This document shows positions 17,264 to 26,581 of a DNA stretch of 51,361 bases, in pieces. The notes below the pieces were generated by a model. That model had not been told where the DNA came from, ran no database searches, and saw only the letters and a program-made list of their open reading frames with translations. The translations under genes and the position numbers were made by a program. Every line of letters starts with the position of its first letter. Position 1 is the stretch's first letter. This stretch comes from JAVWHX01 sp036639875. GTDB taxonomy: Bacteria > Bacillota_I > Bacilli_A > Erysipelotrichales > Coprobacillaceae. The stretch covers positions 1 to 51,361 of the forward strand of contig JAVWHX010000007.1 of assembly GCA_036639875.1 (NCBI GenBank), written 5' to 3'.

Positions 17264-17887
17264 ATGTCAGGTATATTTATTACTTTTGAAGGTGGCGAAG
17301 GTAGTGGGAAAACAACAATAGCTGCGATGATAAAGGAGATATTAGATAAAGAAGGTTATTGTGTGACTTTGACAAGAGAACCTGGAGGAGTCGAAATAGC
17401 TGAGGAAATAAGAGATATTATTCATGATGTCAAAAACACAAACATGGATAGTAAAACCGAAGCACTTTTATATGCTGCGAGTAGACGACAACACTTGGTT
17501 GAAAAAGTTATTCCCGCATTAGAAAAAAGAAATATTGTTATTTGTGATCGATATGTAGATAGTTCTATGGTATATCAAGGGATAGCAAGAGGAATAGGGA
17601 TAGATGAAGTATATCAAATGAATTTATTTGCTACTGAAAGTATTCTTCCAACTCGAACTATTTTCTTTGATATTAAACCAGAAGATGGATTAAGTAGAGT
17701 ATATGCTAATAAGGTTAGAGAAGTGAATAGATTAGATTTAGAAAAGATTGAGTTTCACAAAAAAGTATATGAAGGCTATTTAGGTATTTGTGATAAGTTT
17801 AAAGATCGTATTGTGAAAATAGATGCAAGTTTAAGCATTGAAGAAGTGTTAGAACAAGTTTTAGAAAAGATTAGGGAAGTTATATGA
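17264..17887 (+). CDS. tmk: Thymidylate kinase
   Basis: Converts dTMP to dTDP for DNA synthesis. The P-loop GGEGSGKT is at residues 10-17, the DR(Y/H) motif appears as CDRYVDSSMVYQG and the TREPGG motif is present. Length of 207 residues is typical. Its stop overlaps holB by four bases (ATGA). In Bacillus yaaQ (darA) and yaaR lie between tmk and holB; both are absent here. Confidence 0.96.
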   Translation: MSGIFITFEGGEGSGKTTIAAMIKEILDKEGYCVTLTREPGGVEIAEEIRDIIHDVKNTNMDSKTEALLYAASRRQHLVEKVIPALEKRNIVICDRYVDSSMVYQGIARGIGIDEVYQMNLFATESILPTRTIFFDIKPEDGLSRVYANKVREVNRLDLEKIEFHKKVYEGYLGICDKFKDRIVKIDASLSIEEVLEQVLEKIREVI

Positions 17888-18837
17888 GTTTAACAGAAGA
17901 CTTAAAAAATCAACAACCGATTCTTTATCGTATTCTAGAACAAAGTTTTAAAAACAATAAGATACCTCATGCTTTTTTATTAGTTGGTAAGAATAGTAGT
18001 AGCGCTGCTCACTATATTGCGAAGAGTCTTATATGCGAAGATGAATTGCTTGCATGCAATAAGTGCAATGAATGTCATCGTGTAGATGAACATAATTATG
18101 GAGATTTGATTTATGTAAGTGGTAAGACCGAATCAATTAAAAAAGGAAGTATTGAATACATACAGGAACAATTTGCTAAATCTTCTATGGAAGGTAAAGC
18201 GAAGATATATATATTAGAAGATATTGAAAATTCAAGTGTTGAAGCTATGAATAGTTTATTAAAGATATTAGAAGAACCTTTAGATGGGGTATATGCAATT
18301 TTTACTTGTCAAAATTTGAGTAGAGTATTACCTACGATTCAATCAAGGTGTCAAGTTATACAATTATTGCCTAATTCAAAAAGTTTGCTAAAAGCAGATT
18401 TGGTGAAATTCCAAATACCTGATGACGACATTAATATATTATCTGAGCTATTTCAAACAACTGAAGAGTGTTCTCCTTATGTTGATTCAGATTTATTCGA
18501 ACAACTTAAGTTAGAGGTTTATCATTTTATTGATGATTTATATTTTCACAGAGATAACTTAGTTATAAATGTTGAAACCCATCTATTAAAGACTTATAAT
18601 GATAAGGTAATCATTCAAATATTCTTAAACATGTTGGTCCTAGCATTTAGAGATTTGTTTCACGTGAAACATAATATTGATTTGACATATTCTGCTTATA
18701 GAGATTTATTTGAAAGAATTGATGATGATGTTGATAAGATTGTTGATAAGATAGAACTTGTTTTAAATACAGAATATCTATTAAGTACAAATGCAAATGT
18801 TATGTTACTGATGGATAGTATGATGTGTAGAATTTAG
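17884..18837 (+). CDS. holB: DNA polymerase III subunit delta prime
   Basis: Clamp-loader subunit paired with DnaX. The nucleotide loop is degenerate (GKNSSSA instead of GKT), as is normal for delta prime, while the zinc cysteines (about C51, C58, C61, C64) and SRC motif are kept. Length is 317 residues. Near its 3-prime end the coding sequence contains a perfect parS site, read in frame as FHVKHN. It is part of the tmk-holB-ricT-yabB-rsmI unit. Confidence 0.95.
   Translation: MSLTEDLKNQQPILYRILEQSFKNNKIPHAFLLVGKNSSSAAHYIAKSLICEDELLACNKCNECHRVDEHNYGDLIYVSGKTESIKKGSIEYIQEQFAKSSMEGKAKIYILEDIENSSVEAMNSLLKILEEPLDGVYAIFTCQNLSRVLPTIQSRCQVIQLLPNSKSLLKADLVKFQIPDDDINILSELFQTTEECSPYVDSDLFEQLKLEVYHFIDDLYFHRDNLVINVETHLLKTYNDKVIIQIFLNMLVLAFRDLFHVKHNIDLTYSAYRDLFERIDDDVDKIVDKIELVLNTEYLLSTNANVMLLMDSMMCRI
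18656..18671 (+). promoter_or_regulatory. parS centromere site 1 (ParB binding), inside holB
   Basis: TGTTTCACGTGAAACA matches the 16-base Bacillus parS consensus TGTTNCACGTGAAACA at every position. ParB (Spo0J) would load here and recruit ParA and SMC for origin segregation. Confidence 0.9.
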
Positions 18838-18849
18838 AAAGGAGAGAGT

Positions 18850-19680
18850 ATGGAAGATAAATTAGCGTGTGTACGTTTTAATAATGTTGGTAAGGCATAT
18901 TATTTTGCTACTGACTTAAATGTACAAAAAGGAGATAAAGTTGTTGTAGAAACAATTAGAGGTTTAGAACTTGGTGAAATGGTTTCGGAACTTAAAGAAC
19001 TTTCTGAATTCAACTTAGATACTGAATTGAAACGAATTAAAAGATTAGCAAATCGTGCTGATCTTGATTTATATGAGTTTAATAAAACGAAAGCAATTAA
19101 ATCATTAGAAATATGTAGTGATATTGTTAAACAATATGATTTAGATATGCGTTTGGTTAATTGTGAATATACATTAGATGCTTCTAAGGTTATCTTTATG
19201 TATACATCAGAAAGTCGCGTAGATTTTAGAGAATTGTTAAAAGAGCTTGCTGGGGTCTTTAAATGTAGAATTGAACTTCGTCAAATTGGGCCAAGAGATA
19301 AAGCTAAGGTTATAGGTGGTATAGGAAGCTGTGGTTTACCATTATGTTGTTCATCTTTCTTAGGAGAGTTTGATGGTGTATCTATTAATATGGCAAAAAA
19401 CCAAATGTTAGCTATTAATATTGAAAAAATATCTGGAGCTTGTGGAAGACTATTGTGTTGTTTGAAATTTGAAGATGATATTTATACAACTTCAAAACAA
19501 CGTTTTCCTAAGATTGGTTCAAAAGTTAAGTTTGAGAATAAACTTGTAAGAGTTATTGGTATTAATGTTATTAATGATTTGGTTAAAATTGAAAGTGAGG
19601 GTAATATCTCTTTTGTTGCTTTAAAAGATATTAAAGTATTACCTCCAAAGGAAAATAAAGATGGACAAGGAAGTAACTAA
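18850..19680 (+). CDS. ricT: PSP1-domain protein RicT (YaaT)
   Basis: A 276-residue YaaT-type protein. In Bacillus RicT joins RicA and RicF in an Fe-S/FAD-containing complex that redirects RNase Y and affects sporulation, competence and biofilm. The cysteine-rich signature is present: GGIGSCGLPLCCSSF and SGACGRLLCCLKFE in the PSP1 domain. A good AAAGGAG site precedes the start. The next gene begins 20 bases before its stop. The usual downstream yabA, a DnaA regulator, is missing. Confidence 0.92.
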   Translation: MEDKLACVRFNNVGKAYYFATDLNVQKGDKVVVETIRGLELGEMVSELKELSEFNLDTELKRIKRLANRADLDLYEFNKTKAIKSLEICSDIVKQYDLDMRLVNCEYTLDASKVIFMYTSESRVDFRELLKELAGVFKCRIELRQIGPRDKAKVIGGIGSCGLPLCCSSFLGEFDGVSINMAKNQMLAINIEKISGACGRLLCCLKFEDDIYTTSKQRFPKIGSKVKFENKLVRVIGINVINDLVKIESEGNISFVALKDIKVLPPKENKDGQGSN

Positions 19681-20395
19681 TTATTTGTTAGCTCATAAGA
19701 ACATGAAAATTATCCAAAGAAAAGATATGTTTAACTTTTCTTTGGATACTGTTTTATTAGCTAACTTTTGTACAATTAATAAAGATGTTTCAGAAATCAT
19801 TGATTTTGGAACGAATAATGCTGCAATTCCTCTTCTTTTATCAAAAAGAACAGATAAGAAGATTGTTGGAGTTGAGATTCAAGAAGAAGCTGTTGAATTA
19901 GCAAATAAGAATATTGATATTAATAACTTGCAGGATCAAGTTACTGTTGTTCATCAGGATATAAAAGAATTTATAAGAGACCATCAAAAAGTTAAACTTA
20001 TTGTTTGTAATCCTCCTTTTTTTAAAGTTGGAGAGAGAAGTAATTTGAATGATAATGAATTTCTTCAAATTGCTAGACATGAGATTAAAATTAGTTTAGA
20101 TGAAATCATTCAATCAGCATCATTGATATTAGATAATAAAGGTCGTTTTGCAATGGTACATAGACCTGATAGAATGATTGAAATTATCAATTGTATGCAA
20201 AAGTATGATATTGAACCAAAGAGAATTCGGTTTGTATATCCTAAAGTAGGAAAAGAATCACATATCTTCTTAATAGAAGGAATGTATAAAGGGAATAATG
20301 GTGTTAAGATAGAAGCACCATTATACGCTCATGAAGAAGATGGGAACTATACTCAAGAAGTAAGAGAAATGTTTGGAGAAGAAGTTTATGAATAG
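19661..20395 (+). CDS. yabB: tRNA1(Val) adenine-N6 methyltransferase-like protein (YabB)
   Basis: A 244-residue class I SAM methyltransferase of the TrmN6/YabB type. The SAM loop is IDFGTNNAAIPL, the acidic ribose-binding residue is in VGVEIQ, and the N6-adenine motif NPPFF is clear. The family modifies A37 of tRNA-Val in E. coli; the substrate in Firmicutes is less certain. It overlaps ricT and rsmI at its two ends, in line with the conserved gene order yaaT-yabA-yabB-yazA-rsmI, here lacking yabA and yazA. Confidence 0.88.
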   Translation: MDKEVTNYLLAHKNMKIIQRKDMFNFSLDTVLLANFCTINKDVSEIIDFGTNNAAIPLLLSKRTDKKIVGVEIQEEAVELANKNIDINNLQDQVTVVHQDIKEFIRDHQKVKLIVCNPPFFKVGERSNLNDNEFLQIARHEIKISLDEIIQSASLILDNKGRFAMVHRPDRMIEIINCMQKYDIEPKRIRFVYPKVGKESHIFLIEGMYKGNNGVKIEAPLYAHEEDGNYTQEVREMFGEEVYE

Positions 20396-21236
20396 ACAAA
20401 AGAGTTTTGAAAATAATCAATCAACGCTGTATTTAGTTGCTACACCTATAGGTAATCTTAGTGAAATGACATATAGAGCAGTAGAAATACTAAAAACTGT
20501 TGATTTTATAGCTGCTGAGGATACAAGAAATACAATTAAACTTCTTAATCATTTTGAGATAACGACTAAGTTAACTTCTCATCATGAACATAATATTGCT
20601 TCATCTATTCCTAAAATCATAACATTATTAGAAGAAGGTCATAATGTTGCATTGGTAAGTGATGCAGGTTATCCAGCAATAAGTGATCCTGGTTATGAAT
20701 TGGTTAAGGAAGTTATTAATCATAATTACAATGTTGTTCCTATCTCAGGAGCAAATGCATGTCTAAATGCTTTGGTTGTATCAGGGATTGCTCCACAACC
20801 ATTTATGTTTTACGGGTTCTTAGATCATCAAGATAAAAAGAAGAAGAAAGAATTAGATGCTTTAAAAAACTATAAGGAAACAATTGTTTTTTATGAAGCA
20901 CCTCATAGAATAAAAAAAACCTTAACAATTATGTTAGATATACTTGGAGATCGTCAAATTGCATTATGTAGAGAAATAACAAAAAAGCATGAAGAGATTA
21001 ATCGGGGATTAATATCAGAAATATTATCAGTTGTTGATGATATGAAAGGTGAAATGGTTATAGTTGTTGATGGAAGTAAAGAAGTCGCTGAGGAAATTGT
21101 TTTTGAACAATCAATTGCAGAGCATGTTGATGAATATGTAGAAAAAGGTATGTCAACAAAGGATGCCATTAAAGAAGTGGCTAAACAAAGAAATGTATCA
21201 AAGAATATAGTATATCAAGAATATCATCAAAAGTGA
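20388..21236 (+). CDS. rsmI: 16S rRNA (cytidine1402-2-prime-O)-methyltransferase RsmI
   Basis: RsmI methylates the ribose of C1402 in the ribosomal decoding centre. Family motifs are LVATPIGNLSEMT near the N-terminus, AAEDTRNT, LVSDAGYPAISDPGYELV, and GANACLNALVVSG. The C-terminal tail carries the small HTH-like extension. The ATG at 20388 follows GGAGAAG at proper distance; a TTG 15 bases earlier is unlikely. The product is 282 residues. It overlaps yabB by eight bases and ends the operon. Confidence 0.94.
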   Translation: MNRQKSFENNQSTLYLVATPIGNLSEMTYRAVEILKTVDFIAAEDTRNTIKLLNHFEITTKLTSHHEHNIASSIPKIITLLEEGHNVALVSDAGYPAISDPGYELVKEVINHNYNVVPISGANACLNALVVSGIAPQPFMFYGFLDHQDKKKKKELDALKNYKETIVFYEAPHRIKKTLTIMLDILGDRQIALCREITKKHEEINRGLISEILSVVDDMKGEMVIVVDGSKEVAEEIVFEQSIAEHVDEYVEKGMSTKDAIKEVAKQRNVSKNIVYQEYHQK

Positions 21237-21318
21237 GTATAGAAATATATTCATTTTTTTTATTGAAAAGAAATTTTTAATACTAAGTATTATTTTTAAA
21301 AAAATAAGAAAATATGAA

Positions 21319-21334
21319 TGTTTCACGTGAAACT
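21319..21334 (+). promoter_or_regulatory. parS centromere site 2, intergenic
   Basis: TGTTTCACGTGAAACT matches the parS consensus at 15 of 16 positions; only the last base differs. It is in the non-coding gap between rsmI and ldh, 2.7 kb from site 1. The rest of this 230-base gap is A/T-rich with no other clear element. Confidence 0.85.
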
Positions 21335-21468
21335 TTATATAAGAGTAATAATTTCATTATATAAACATATAGAGTTTATTAAATAAAAACCTAATATAAT
21401 TTATTTAGAGTAAAATTTTATAGATTCTTACATTTATGGGTATACTGACTATGAAGAGGTGAATGTAT

Positions 21469-22419
21469 ATGGATGAAAGTAGAAAGGTATGTTTAATTGG
21501 AACTGGGATGGTTGGAATGAGTATGGCTTATTCTTTAATGAATACTGGAGGTATTGATGAACTCATTCTTATTGATATAGATAATGAAAAAGCTGTGGGT
21601 GAGGCAATGGATCTTAATCATGGATTACCATATAGCTATAATAAAATGAAGATTAAAGCAGGAGATTATAGAGATTGTAGAGATAGTGATATTGTTGTTA
21701 TTACAGCAGGTGTTAATCAAAAAGAAGGCCAAACAAGATTAGACCTTACAAAGAAGAATACAGAAATTATTAAGGGAATTGCTGAAAATATAAAGAAAAG
21801 TGGTTTTGATGGAATTGTTATTGTAGCAAGTAATCCGGTTGATATTATGAGTTATGTGGTTTATAAAACTTTGAATATTGATAGGAATAAAGTAATTGGT
21901 ACAGGAACTTTATTAGATACAGCAAGAATGAGATACTTGTTAAGTGAATACTTAGATGTATCCAGTGATGATATTGAAGCATATATATTAGGTGAACATG
22001 GTGATTCTTCATTTATATCATGGACAAACACTTATGTAGGATGTAAACAACTTTTAGATTATGTAGATGAAAAGAGTTTAGATATGAATGATTTGCAAGA
22101 TATCTATGAGGAAGTTAAAAATGCTGCGTATGAAATTATTGAAAGAAAAAAAGCAACTTATTATGGAATAGGATTAGCATTAAATAAACTGATTTCATCT
22201 ATTTTTAATGATACAAACAAAATATTATGTGTAAGTGCATATTTGGATTATGATTATGGTCATAAAGATATTTATATGGGTGTACCATGTATTCTTAACA
22301 GGAGCGGGATAAAGGAAATTATTAAGCTTCCATTAAATGATGTAGATCAAAGTAAATTTGATAGTAGTTACTATATTTTAAAAAAAATGAAATTAGATAT
22401 AAAAAAAGAATTGGAATAG
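21469..22419 (+). CDS. ldh: L-lactate dehydrogenase
   Basis: Interconverts pyruvate and L-lactate with NAD(H). The Rossmann loop LIGTGMVG is near residue 10, and the loop sequence NQKEGQTRLDL has Gln at the position that separates lactate from malate dehydrogenases (Arg in the latter). The catalytic histidine is H177 in LGEHGD. Length of 316 residues is normal. The start at 21469 is preferred because AGGTG lies seven bases before it; an ATG two codons earlier is too close. A -10-like TATACT is at 21441-21446. The gene points to fermentative lactate metabolism. Confidence 0.93.
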   Translation: MDESRKVCLIGTGMVGMSMAYSLMNTGGIDELILIDIDNEKAVGEAMDLNHGLPYSYNKMKIKAGDYRDCRDSDIVVITAGVNQKEGQTRLDLTKKNTEIIKGIAENIKKSGFDGIVIVASNPVDIMSYVVYKTLNIDRNKVIGTGTLLDTARMRYLLSEYLDVSSDDIEAYILGEHGDSSFISWTNTYVGCKQLLDYVDEKSLDMNDLQDIYEEVKNAAYEIIERKKATYYGIGLALNKLISSIFNDTNKILCVSAYLDYDYGHKDIYMGVPCILNRSGIKEIIKLPLNDVDQSKFDSSYYILKKMKLDIKKELE

Positions 22420-22435
22420 TGAACCAATTCTTTTT
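22403..22435. terminator. Bidirectional terminator between ldh and the LysR gene
   Basis: AAAAAGAATTGG pairs with CCAATTCTTTTT around a nine-base loop holding the ldh stop region. Both strands end in T-runs, so it can serve the two convergent genes. Confidence 0.9.
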
Positions 22436-22436
22436 A

Positions 22437-23318
22437 TCATAAATCAATTTCATTACTAATTATATAATCAATAAAATGAGAAGCAGTAGAAGACATTTTG
22501 TATTGTGGATCAAAAGCAAGATAAATAATGCGTGAATTAAAGTCAATATCTAAATGGATAATCTCAATATCTTTAATAGGTTTAATAAGTTCATTATAAG
22601 CAATAATTGCAATTCCAAAATCTTGGCTTACCATACTAGCTATAGAAGTTTCATCATCTAGTTGATACAAAACCTGAGGAGTTAGATTTTCCTTTTCAAA
22701 GAGATTCATAATAACTTTATAAATAGAAATTTCTTTTTGATATGTAATAAAAGGATATTGAATCATATCTTTAAAAGTGACTTTCTTCTTTTTTGATAAA
22801 GGATGATCCTTAGAAACAATAAGTACTAATTCTTCATGTAGTAAAGGAAGATAATGAAGTGAGTCATTATTTAATTTGCTACATATCCCAAAATCATACT
22901 TATGATCTTTAACACCTTGAATAACTTCTAATGTCTTTTCACTTCTAAAATTAATTTGAATATTTGGGTTAATTTCATTAATCTTCTTAATAATAGGTGC
23001 AAGATAAGTACTTACAACAGTAGGTATAACACTAATATGAATAGTTTGTAATTCATCATGACTTTGTGTTTTCATAGCTTGAATACCATGATCTAAAGTC
23101 TCAAGACTTTGATTCACATATTCTAAAAATGTTTTCCCATAAGTATTCAAAAAAATATTTCTACCCCTCTTATCAAACAAAGAAACCCCTAATTCTTTTT
23201 CTAATTCTTTAATAGCATAAGTTAAACTAGGTTGAGAGATATACAGTTCTTTACTAGCTAAAGTATAATGTTGATGTTTAGCTAAAACTTGAAAATAATA
23301 CAATTGATTTAAATTCAT
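22437..23318 (-). CDS. LysR-type transcriptional regulator
   Basis: A 293-residue LysR regulator. The N-terminal winged helix-turn-helix reads HYTLASKELYISQPSLTYAIKELE, and the rest is the periplasmic-binding-like effector domain. The start at 23318 is used because GGTGGTGA precedes it; an ATG 15 bases earlier lies inside that ribosome site. It is divergent from the flavin oxidoreductase-MFS-aldo-keto reductase operon, and the gap holds a long inverted repeat, so it very likely controls that operon in response to a substrate or product. The effector cannot be told from sequence. Confidence 0.92.
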   Translation of the reverse strand: MNLNQLYYFQVLAKHQHYTLASKELYISQPSLTYAIKELEKELGVSLFDKRGRNIFLNTYGKTFLEYVNQSLETLDHGIQAMKTQSHDELQTIHISVIPTVVSTYLAPIIKKINEINPNIQINFRSEKTLEVIQGVKDHKYDFGICSKLNNDSLHYLPLLHEELVLIVSKDHPLSKKKKVTFKDMIQYPFITYQKEISIYKVIMNLFEKENLTPQVLYQLDDETSIASMVSQDFGIAIIAYNELIKPIKDIEIIHLDIDFNSRIIYLAFDPQYKMSSTASHFIDYIISNEIDL

Positions 23319-23347
23319 TAAAATCACCACCATATATATTATATCTC

Positions 23348-23372
23348 AACCTATAGATAATATCTATAGGTT
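23348..23372. promoter_or_regulatory. Inverted-repeat operator for the LysR regulator
   Basis: AACCTATAGAT and ATCTATAGGTT form perfect 11-base arms around a three-base centre. The site lies 30 bases from the LysR gene start and about 80 from the divergent gene, the usual place for a LysR recognition site. Confidence 0.75.
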
Positions 23373-23409
23373 TTATAAATAATCGGTATTAGTTTTCAGA
23401 TTAAAGCTT

Positions 23410-23418
23410 TGTTAGAAT
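23410..23418 (+). promoter_or_regulatory. Extended -10 of the flavin oxidoreductase operon
   Basis: TG-T-TAGAAT, about 38 bases before the start codon and downstream of the LysR operator. No good -35 is visible, as expected for an activator-dependent promoter. Confidence 0.5.
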
Positions 23419-23453
23419 ATATGTGAAATAATTTACAAGAGAGAAGGGAAAAG

Positions 23454-25361
23454 ATGTTTAAAGAAATGTTTAAACCCATTGATATTGGTCCAATGAAAGT
23501 AAGCAATAGATTTGTTGTTCCACCAATGTCAAATAACTTTGCAATTGCAAGCGGGGAATTAAGTGAAAGATCTTTGGCGTATTATAGAGAAAGAGCAAAA
23601 GGTGGATTTGGTTTAATAACAATTGAGGCTACAGTCATTGATTCAACTGCAAAAGGTGGTCCAAAGAAGCATTGTCTTTTTGATGACTCACAAATATCAG
23701 CTTTGAAACAAGTTACAGATGTATGTCATAGTTATGGAGCGAAACTCATGATTCAATTGCAACAAGCAGGACCAGAGGGAAGTGCTAAGGCAGCAGGTTT
23801 TCCATTAAAGTCGGCATCAAGAGTACAAGCATCATCTAAAAAAGATATTCCATTAGAGATGACAAATCAACAAATATATGAGTTGATAGAAATGTATGGA
23901 GAAGCAGCATTACGCGCAAAGAAAGCAGGAGTTGATGCGGTTGAAATTCATATGGCTCATGGATACTTAGTATCTAGTTTTATATCTCAACAAACAAATA
24001 AAAGAGTTGATGAGTTTGGTGGATGTTTTGAGAATAGAATGAGATTACCAAGACTTATCATTGAAAACATAAGAAGTAAAGTTGGACATAGTGTAGCTAT
24101 TCTTGCAAGAATTAATAGTAGTGATGAAGTGTTAGGTGGAATAAGCATTGAAGATGCGACTGTTGTTGCAGCATATTTAGAAAGTGTTGGTATTGATGGT
24201 ATTGATGTTTCTAGAAGTATTCATCTTAGAGATGAATATATGTGGGCTCCTACAGCAATTCATCAAGGTTTTAACTTAGAACATGTAAAACGTATTAAAG
24301 CAGTTGTAGATATTCCAGTTATTACAGTTGGTCGTTATAACGATCCATTCTTACCAGAACTAGTTGTTAAAAACGTATATGCAGATTTAATTGCAATGGG
24401 AAGACAATCAATTGCTGATCCACATTTTCCAAATAAAACAGCAGGAAATCAACTTGATGAAATTACTCCATGTATTGCATGCTTACAAGGTTGTGTAGGA
24501 AACATGTTTTGTGGTCAACCTATTGAATGTCTAGTAAATCCATTTGTTGGTTATGAGAATCATTTGGAAGAAAAAACTTCACAACCAAAAAGTGTTATGG
24601 TTGTAGGAGGTGGTGTTGGTGGAATGTATGCAGCATTTAGTCTTGCAAAAAAAGGACACCAAGTTTCTTTATATGAGAAAAGTCATGTTTTAGGAGGACA
24701 AATGCGTCTGGCAGCTGTACCACCAGGAAAAGGTGATATTACTAACATGGTTAGAAACTATATTTCTCTATGTCAAAAGTATCATGTAGATATTCATCTA
24801 GAAACAGAAATTGGAAATAATGATATCAAATCAATTAATCCAGATGTTCTTATTATAGCAACAGGTGCTAATCCATTGCATCCAAATATAAAGGGAATTG
24901 AAAATACAATTGACGCTATTGATGTTTTAGATGGTACAAAACAATGTGGCCAAAATGTTCTTGTTATCGGAGGGGGTCTTGTTGGATGTGAAACAGCAGA
25001 TTATCTAGGAGAACATGGGTTTAATGTTACTGTTGTTGAAGCTAAAGAGGAGATTGCTCAAGATATAGTTTCAGAACACAGAATTTATTTATTAAAGAGT
25101 TTTAAAGAAAATCATATTCAAGTTCATGTCAATTGTAAAGTTGAATCAATTGATACTCAAAGCATAACTGTTAATGAATTAGGTTATATAAAAACTTTAG
25201 ATAACTTTGATACTATTGTTTTAGCATTAGGATCAAAAGCAAATCCATTATCAATAGATAAAGATATTGTTAAAGAAGTTTATACAATTGGGGATGCAGT
25301 TAGTGCTAGACGTGCAATTGACGCAACAAGAGAAGCACGTGAAATTATTATGAAAGTTTAA
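23454..25361 (+). CDS. NADH:flavin oxidoreductase / 2,4-dienoyl-CoA reductase-type enzyme
   Basis: A 635-residue two-part enzyme of the FadH/BaiCD/BaiH type. The first 370 residues form an old-yellow-enzyme FMN barrel. Four cysteines (C340, C343, C347, C359) match the 4Fe-4S site. The C-terminal part is an FAD/NAD(P) reductase with GGGVGGMYAA and GGGLVGCETA loops. Such enzymes reduce activated C=C bonds of fatty acyl, bile acid, cinnamate or other unsaturated substrates, usually in anaerobes. It heads an operon with an OFA-type transporter and an aldo-keto reductase. The substrate is unknown. Confidence 0.9.
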   Translation: MFKEMFKPIDIGPMKVSNRFVVPPMSNNFAIASGELSERSLAYYRERAKGGFGLITIEATVIDSTAKGGPKKHCLFDDSQISALKQVTDVCHSYGAKLMIQLQQAGPEGSAKAAGFPLKSASRVQASSKKDIPLEMTNQQIYELIEMYGEAALRAKKAGVDAVEIHMAHGYLVSSFISQQTNKRVDEFGGCFENRMRLPRLIIENIRSKVGHSVAILARINSSDEVLGGISIEDATVVAAYLESVGIDGIDVSRSIHLRDEYMWAPTAIHQGFNLEHVKRIKAVVDIPVITVGRYNDPFLPELVVKNVYADLIAMGRQSIADPHFPNKTAGNQLDEITPCIACLQGCVGNMFCGQPIECLVNPFVGYENHLEEKTSQPKSVMVVGGGVGGMYAAFSLAKKGHQVSLYEKSHVLGGQMRLAAVPPGKGDITNMVRNYISLCQKYHVDIHLETEIGNNDIKSINPDVLIIATGANPLHPNIKGIENTIDAIDVLDGTKQCGQNVLVIGGGLVGCETADYLGEHGFNVTVVEAKEEIAQDIVSEHRIYLLKSFKENHIQVHVNCKVESIDTQSITVNELGYIKTLDNFDTIVLALGSKANPLSIDKDIVKEVYTIGDAVSARRAIDATREAREIIMKV

Positions 25362-25373
25362 GAGGGGATTAAA

Positions 25374-26579
25374 ATGAAAAATAGAAAATTAATTTTTACT
25401 GCAGCATTTATCATTATTTTTTGTTGTAGTGCATCAGCAGCATTCTCTGTCTTTGCGCAACCACTACAAGAAGCAACAGGTGGGAGTGCCGCAGAGGTTG
25501 CATTAACACTTACAATATATCAAACATTTATGGCTATATTCGGAATTCTATCAGGAAAGATAGTAGATAAGAGTGGACCAAAAAAACTTATGTTTATTGG
25601 TGGTATTGTTTTCGGATTAGGATGGGCGTTAACTGCGTTTGCATCAAGTATTCCAATGTTATATTTAACAACTGGATTAATTGCAGGAGCTGGGAATGGT
25701 TTACTATATAATCCTTCAATTAATACAGCATTAAAATGGTTCCCAGAAAAACGTGGAACAATGTCAGGAATTTTATTAGCTTCAGCATCGGTAGGACCAT
25801 TAGCACTTTCAAAAATTGGAGCAATTCTTTGTGCAAATATGGGAACTCAAGGGTTTATCTATATTGGTGTTGCTTATGCTGTTATCGTATGTGCAGTTGC
25901 TGGGTTCATGGAAGCTCCTGCAGCTGATTGGAAACCAGAAGGGTTTGTACAAAGTAGTATGTCATCAGGAAGTACTAAAGATTACACACCAGGAGAAATG
26001 TTGAAAACAGTTAAATTTTGGATTATGTTTATTCTATTCTCACTTGCTTGTACATCAGGAATTATGATGATTGGTTCATTGTCTACAATTGTTCAAGTAC
26101 AATTAGGAATTAGTGCAATTGCTGCAAGTAATTATGTGGCTATTAACTGTGTATCTAATTTATGTGGGCGTTTAGTTATTGGTAAACTTTGTGATAAATT
26201 AGGAGAAGCAAAAACTCTAGCAGGAATTTTAATTATTACAATCTTATGTTTATTTGGATTGAAATTTGCAACGTCTGAAGTTATGTTTATCATATGTTTA
26301 GTATTTTTAGGAGCAGCATTTGGTGGAGTTCTTGTTGTTTACCCACCTTTATCATCTGGTCAATTTGGAATAAAGAATTCAGGTATTAACTATGGAATTA
26401 TGTTCTTTGCTTATGCAGTTGGATCATTAATTGGTCCACAAATTGCAGCACAATTTGTAGTTGCTGGAGTGAGTGGTGTAGCAGCTTATACTAATGTATA
26501 TACTATCGCAATGATTGTTGCAGCAGTTGGTTTTGTTATTAATCTATATTTAATTAAAATAACACCTAAAGGAGAATAA
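25374..26579 (+). CDS. MFS transporter, OFA (oxalate/formate antiporter)-like
   Basis: A 401-residue protein with about 12 membrane helices. The segment LLYNPSINTALKWFPEKRG is characteristic of the OFA branch of the major facilitator superfamily, whose members move small organic anions. Within the operon it probably imports the substrate of the flavin oxidoreductase or exchanges it for a product. It begins 12 bases after the oxidoreductase stop with GAGGGGATT as ribosome site. The transported compound cannot be assigned. Confidence 0.87.
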   Translation: MKNRKLIFTAAFIIIFCCSASAAFSVFAQPLQEATGGSAAEVALTLTIYQTFMAIFGILSGKIVDKSGPKKLMFIGGIVFGLGWALTAFASSIPMLYLTTGLIAGAGNGLLYNPSINTALKWFPEKRGTMSGILLASASVGPLALSKIGAILCANMGTQGFIYIGVAYAVIVCAVAGFMEAPAADWKPEGFVQSSMSSGSTKDYTPGEMLKTVKFWIMFILFSLACTSGIMMIGSLSTIVQVQLGISAIAASNYVAINCVSNLCGRLVIGKLCDKLGEAKTLAGILIITILCLFGLKFATSEVMFIICLVFLGAAFGGVLVVYPPLSSGQFGIKNSGINYGIMFFAYAVGSLIGPQIAAQFVVAGVSGVAAYTNVYTIAMIVAAVGFVINLYLIKITPKGE

Positions 26580-26581
26580 TA

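Noticed and set aside
20373..20387. TTG start for rsmI, five codons upstream
   Set aside because: The ATG at 20388 has a GGAGAAG site at proper spacing, while the TTG has none.
25335..25345. GCACGTGAAAT as a third parS site
   Set aside because: Only the central CACGTGAAA matches; the left arm TGTTT is missing.
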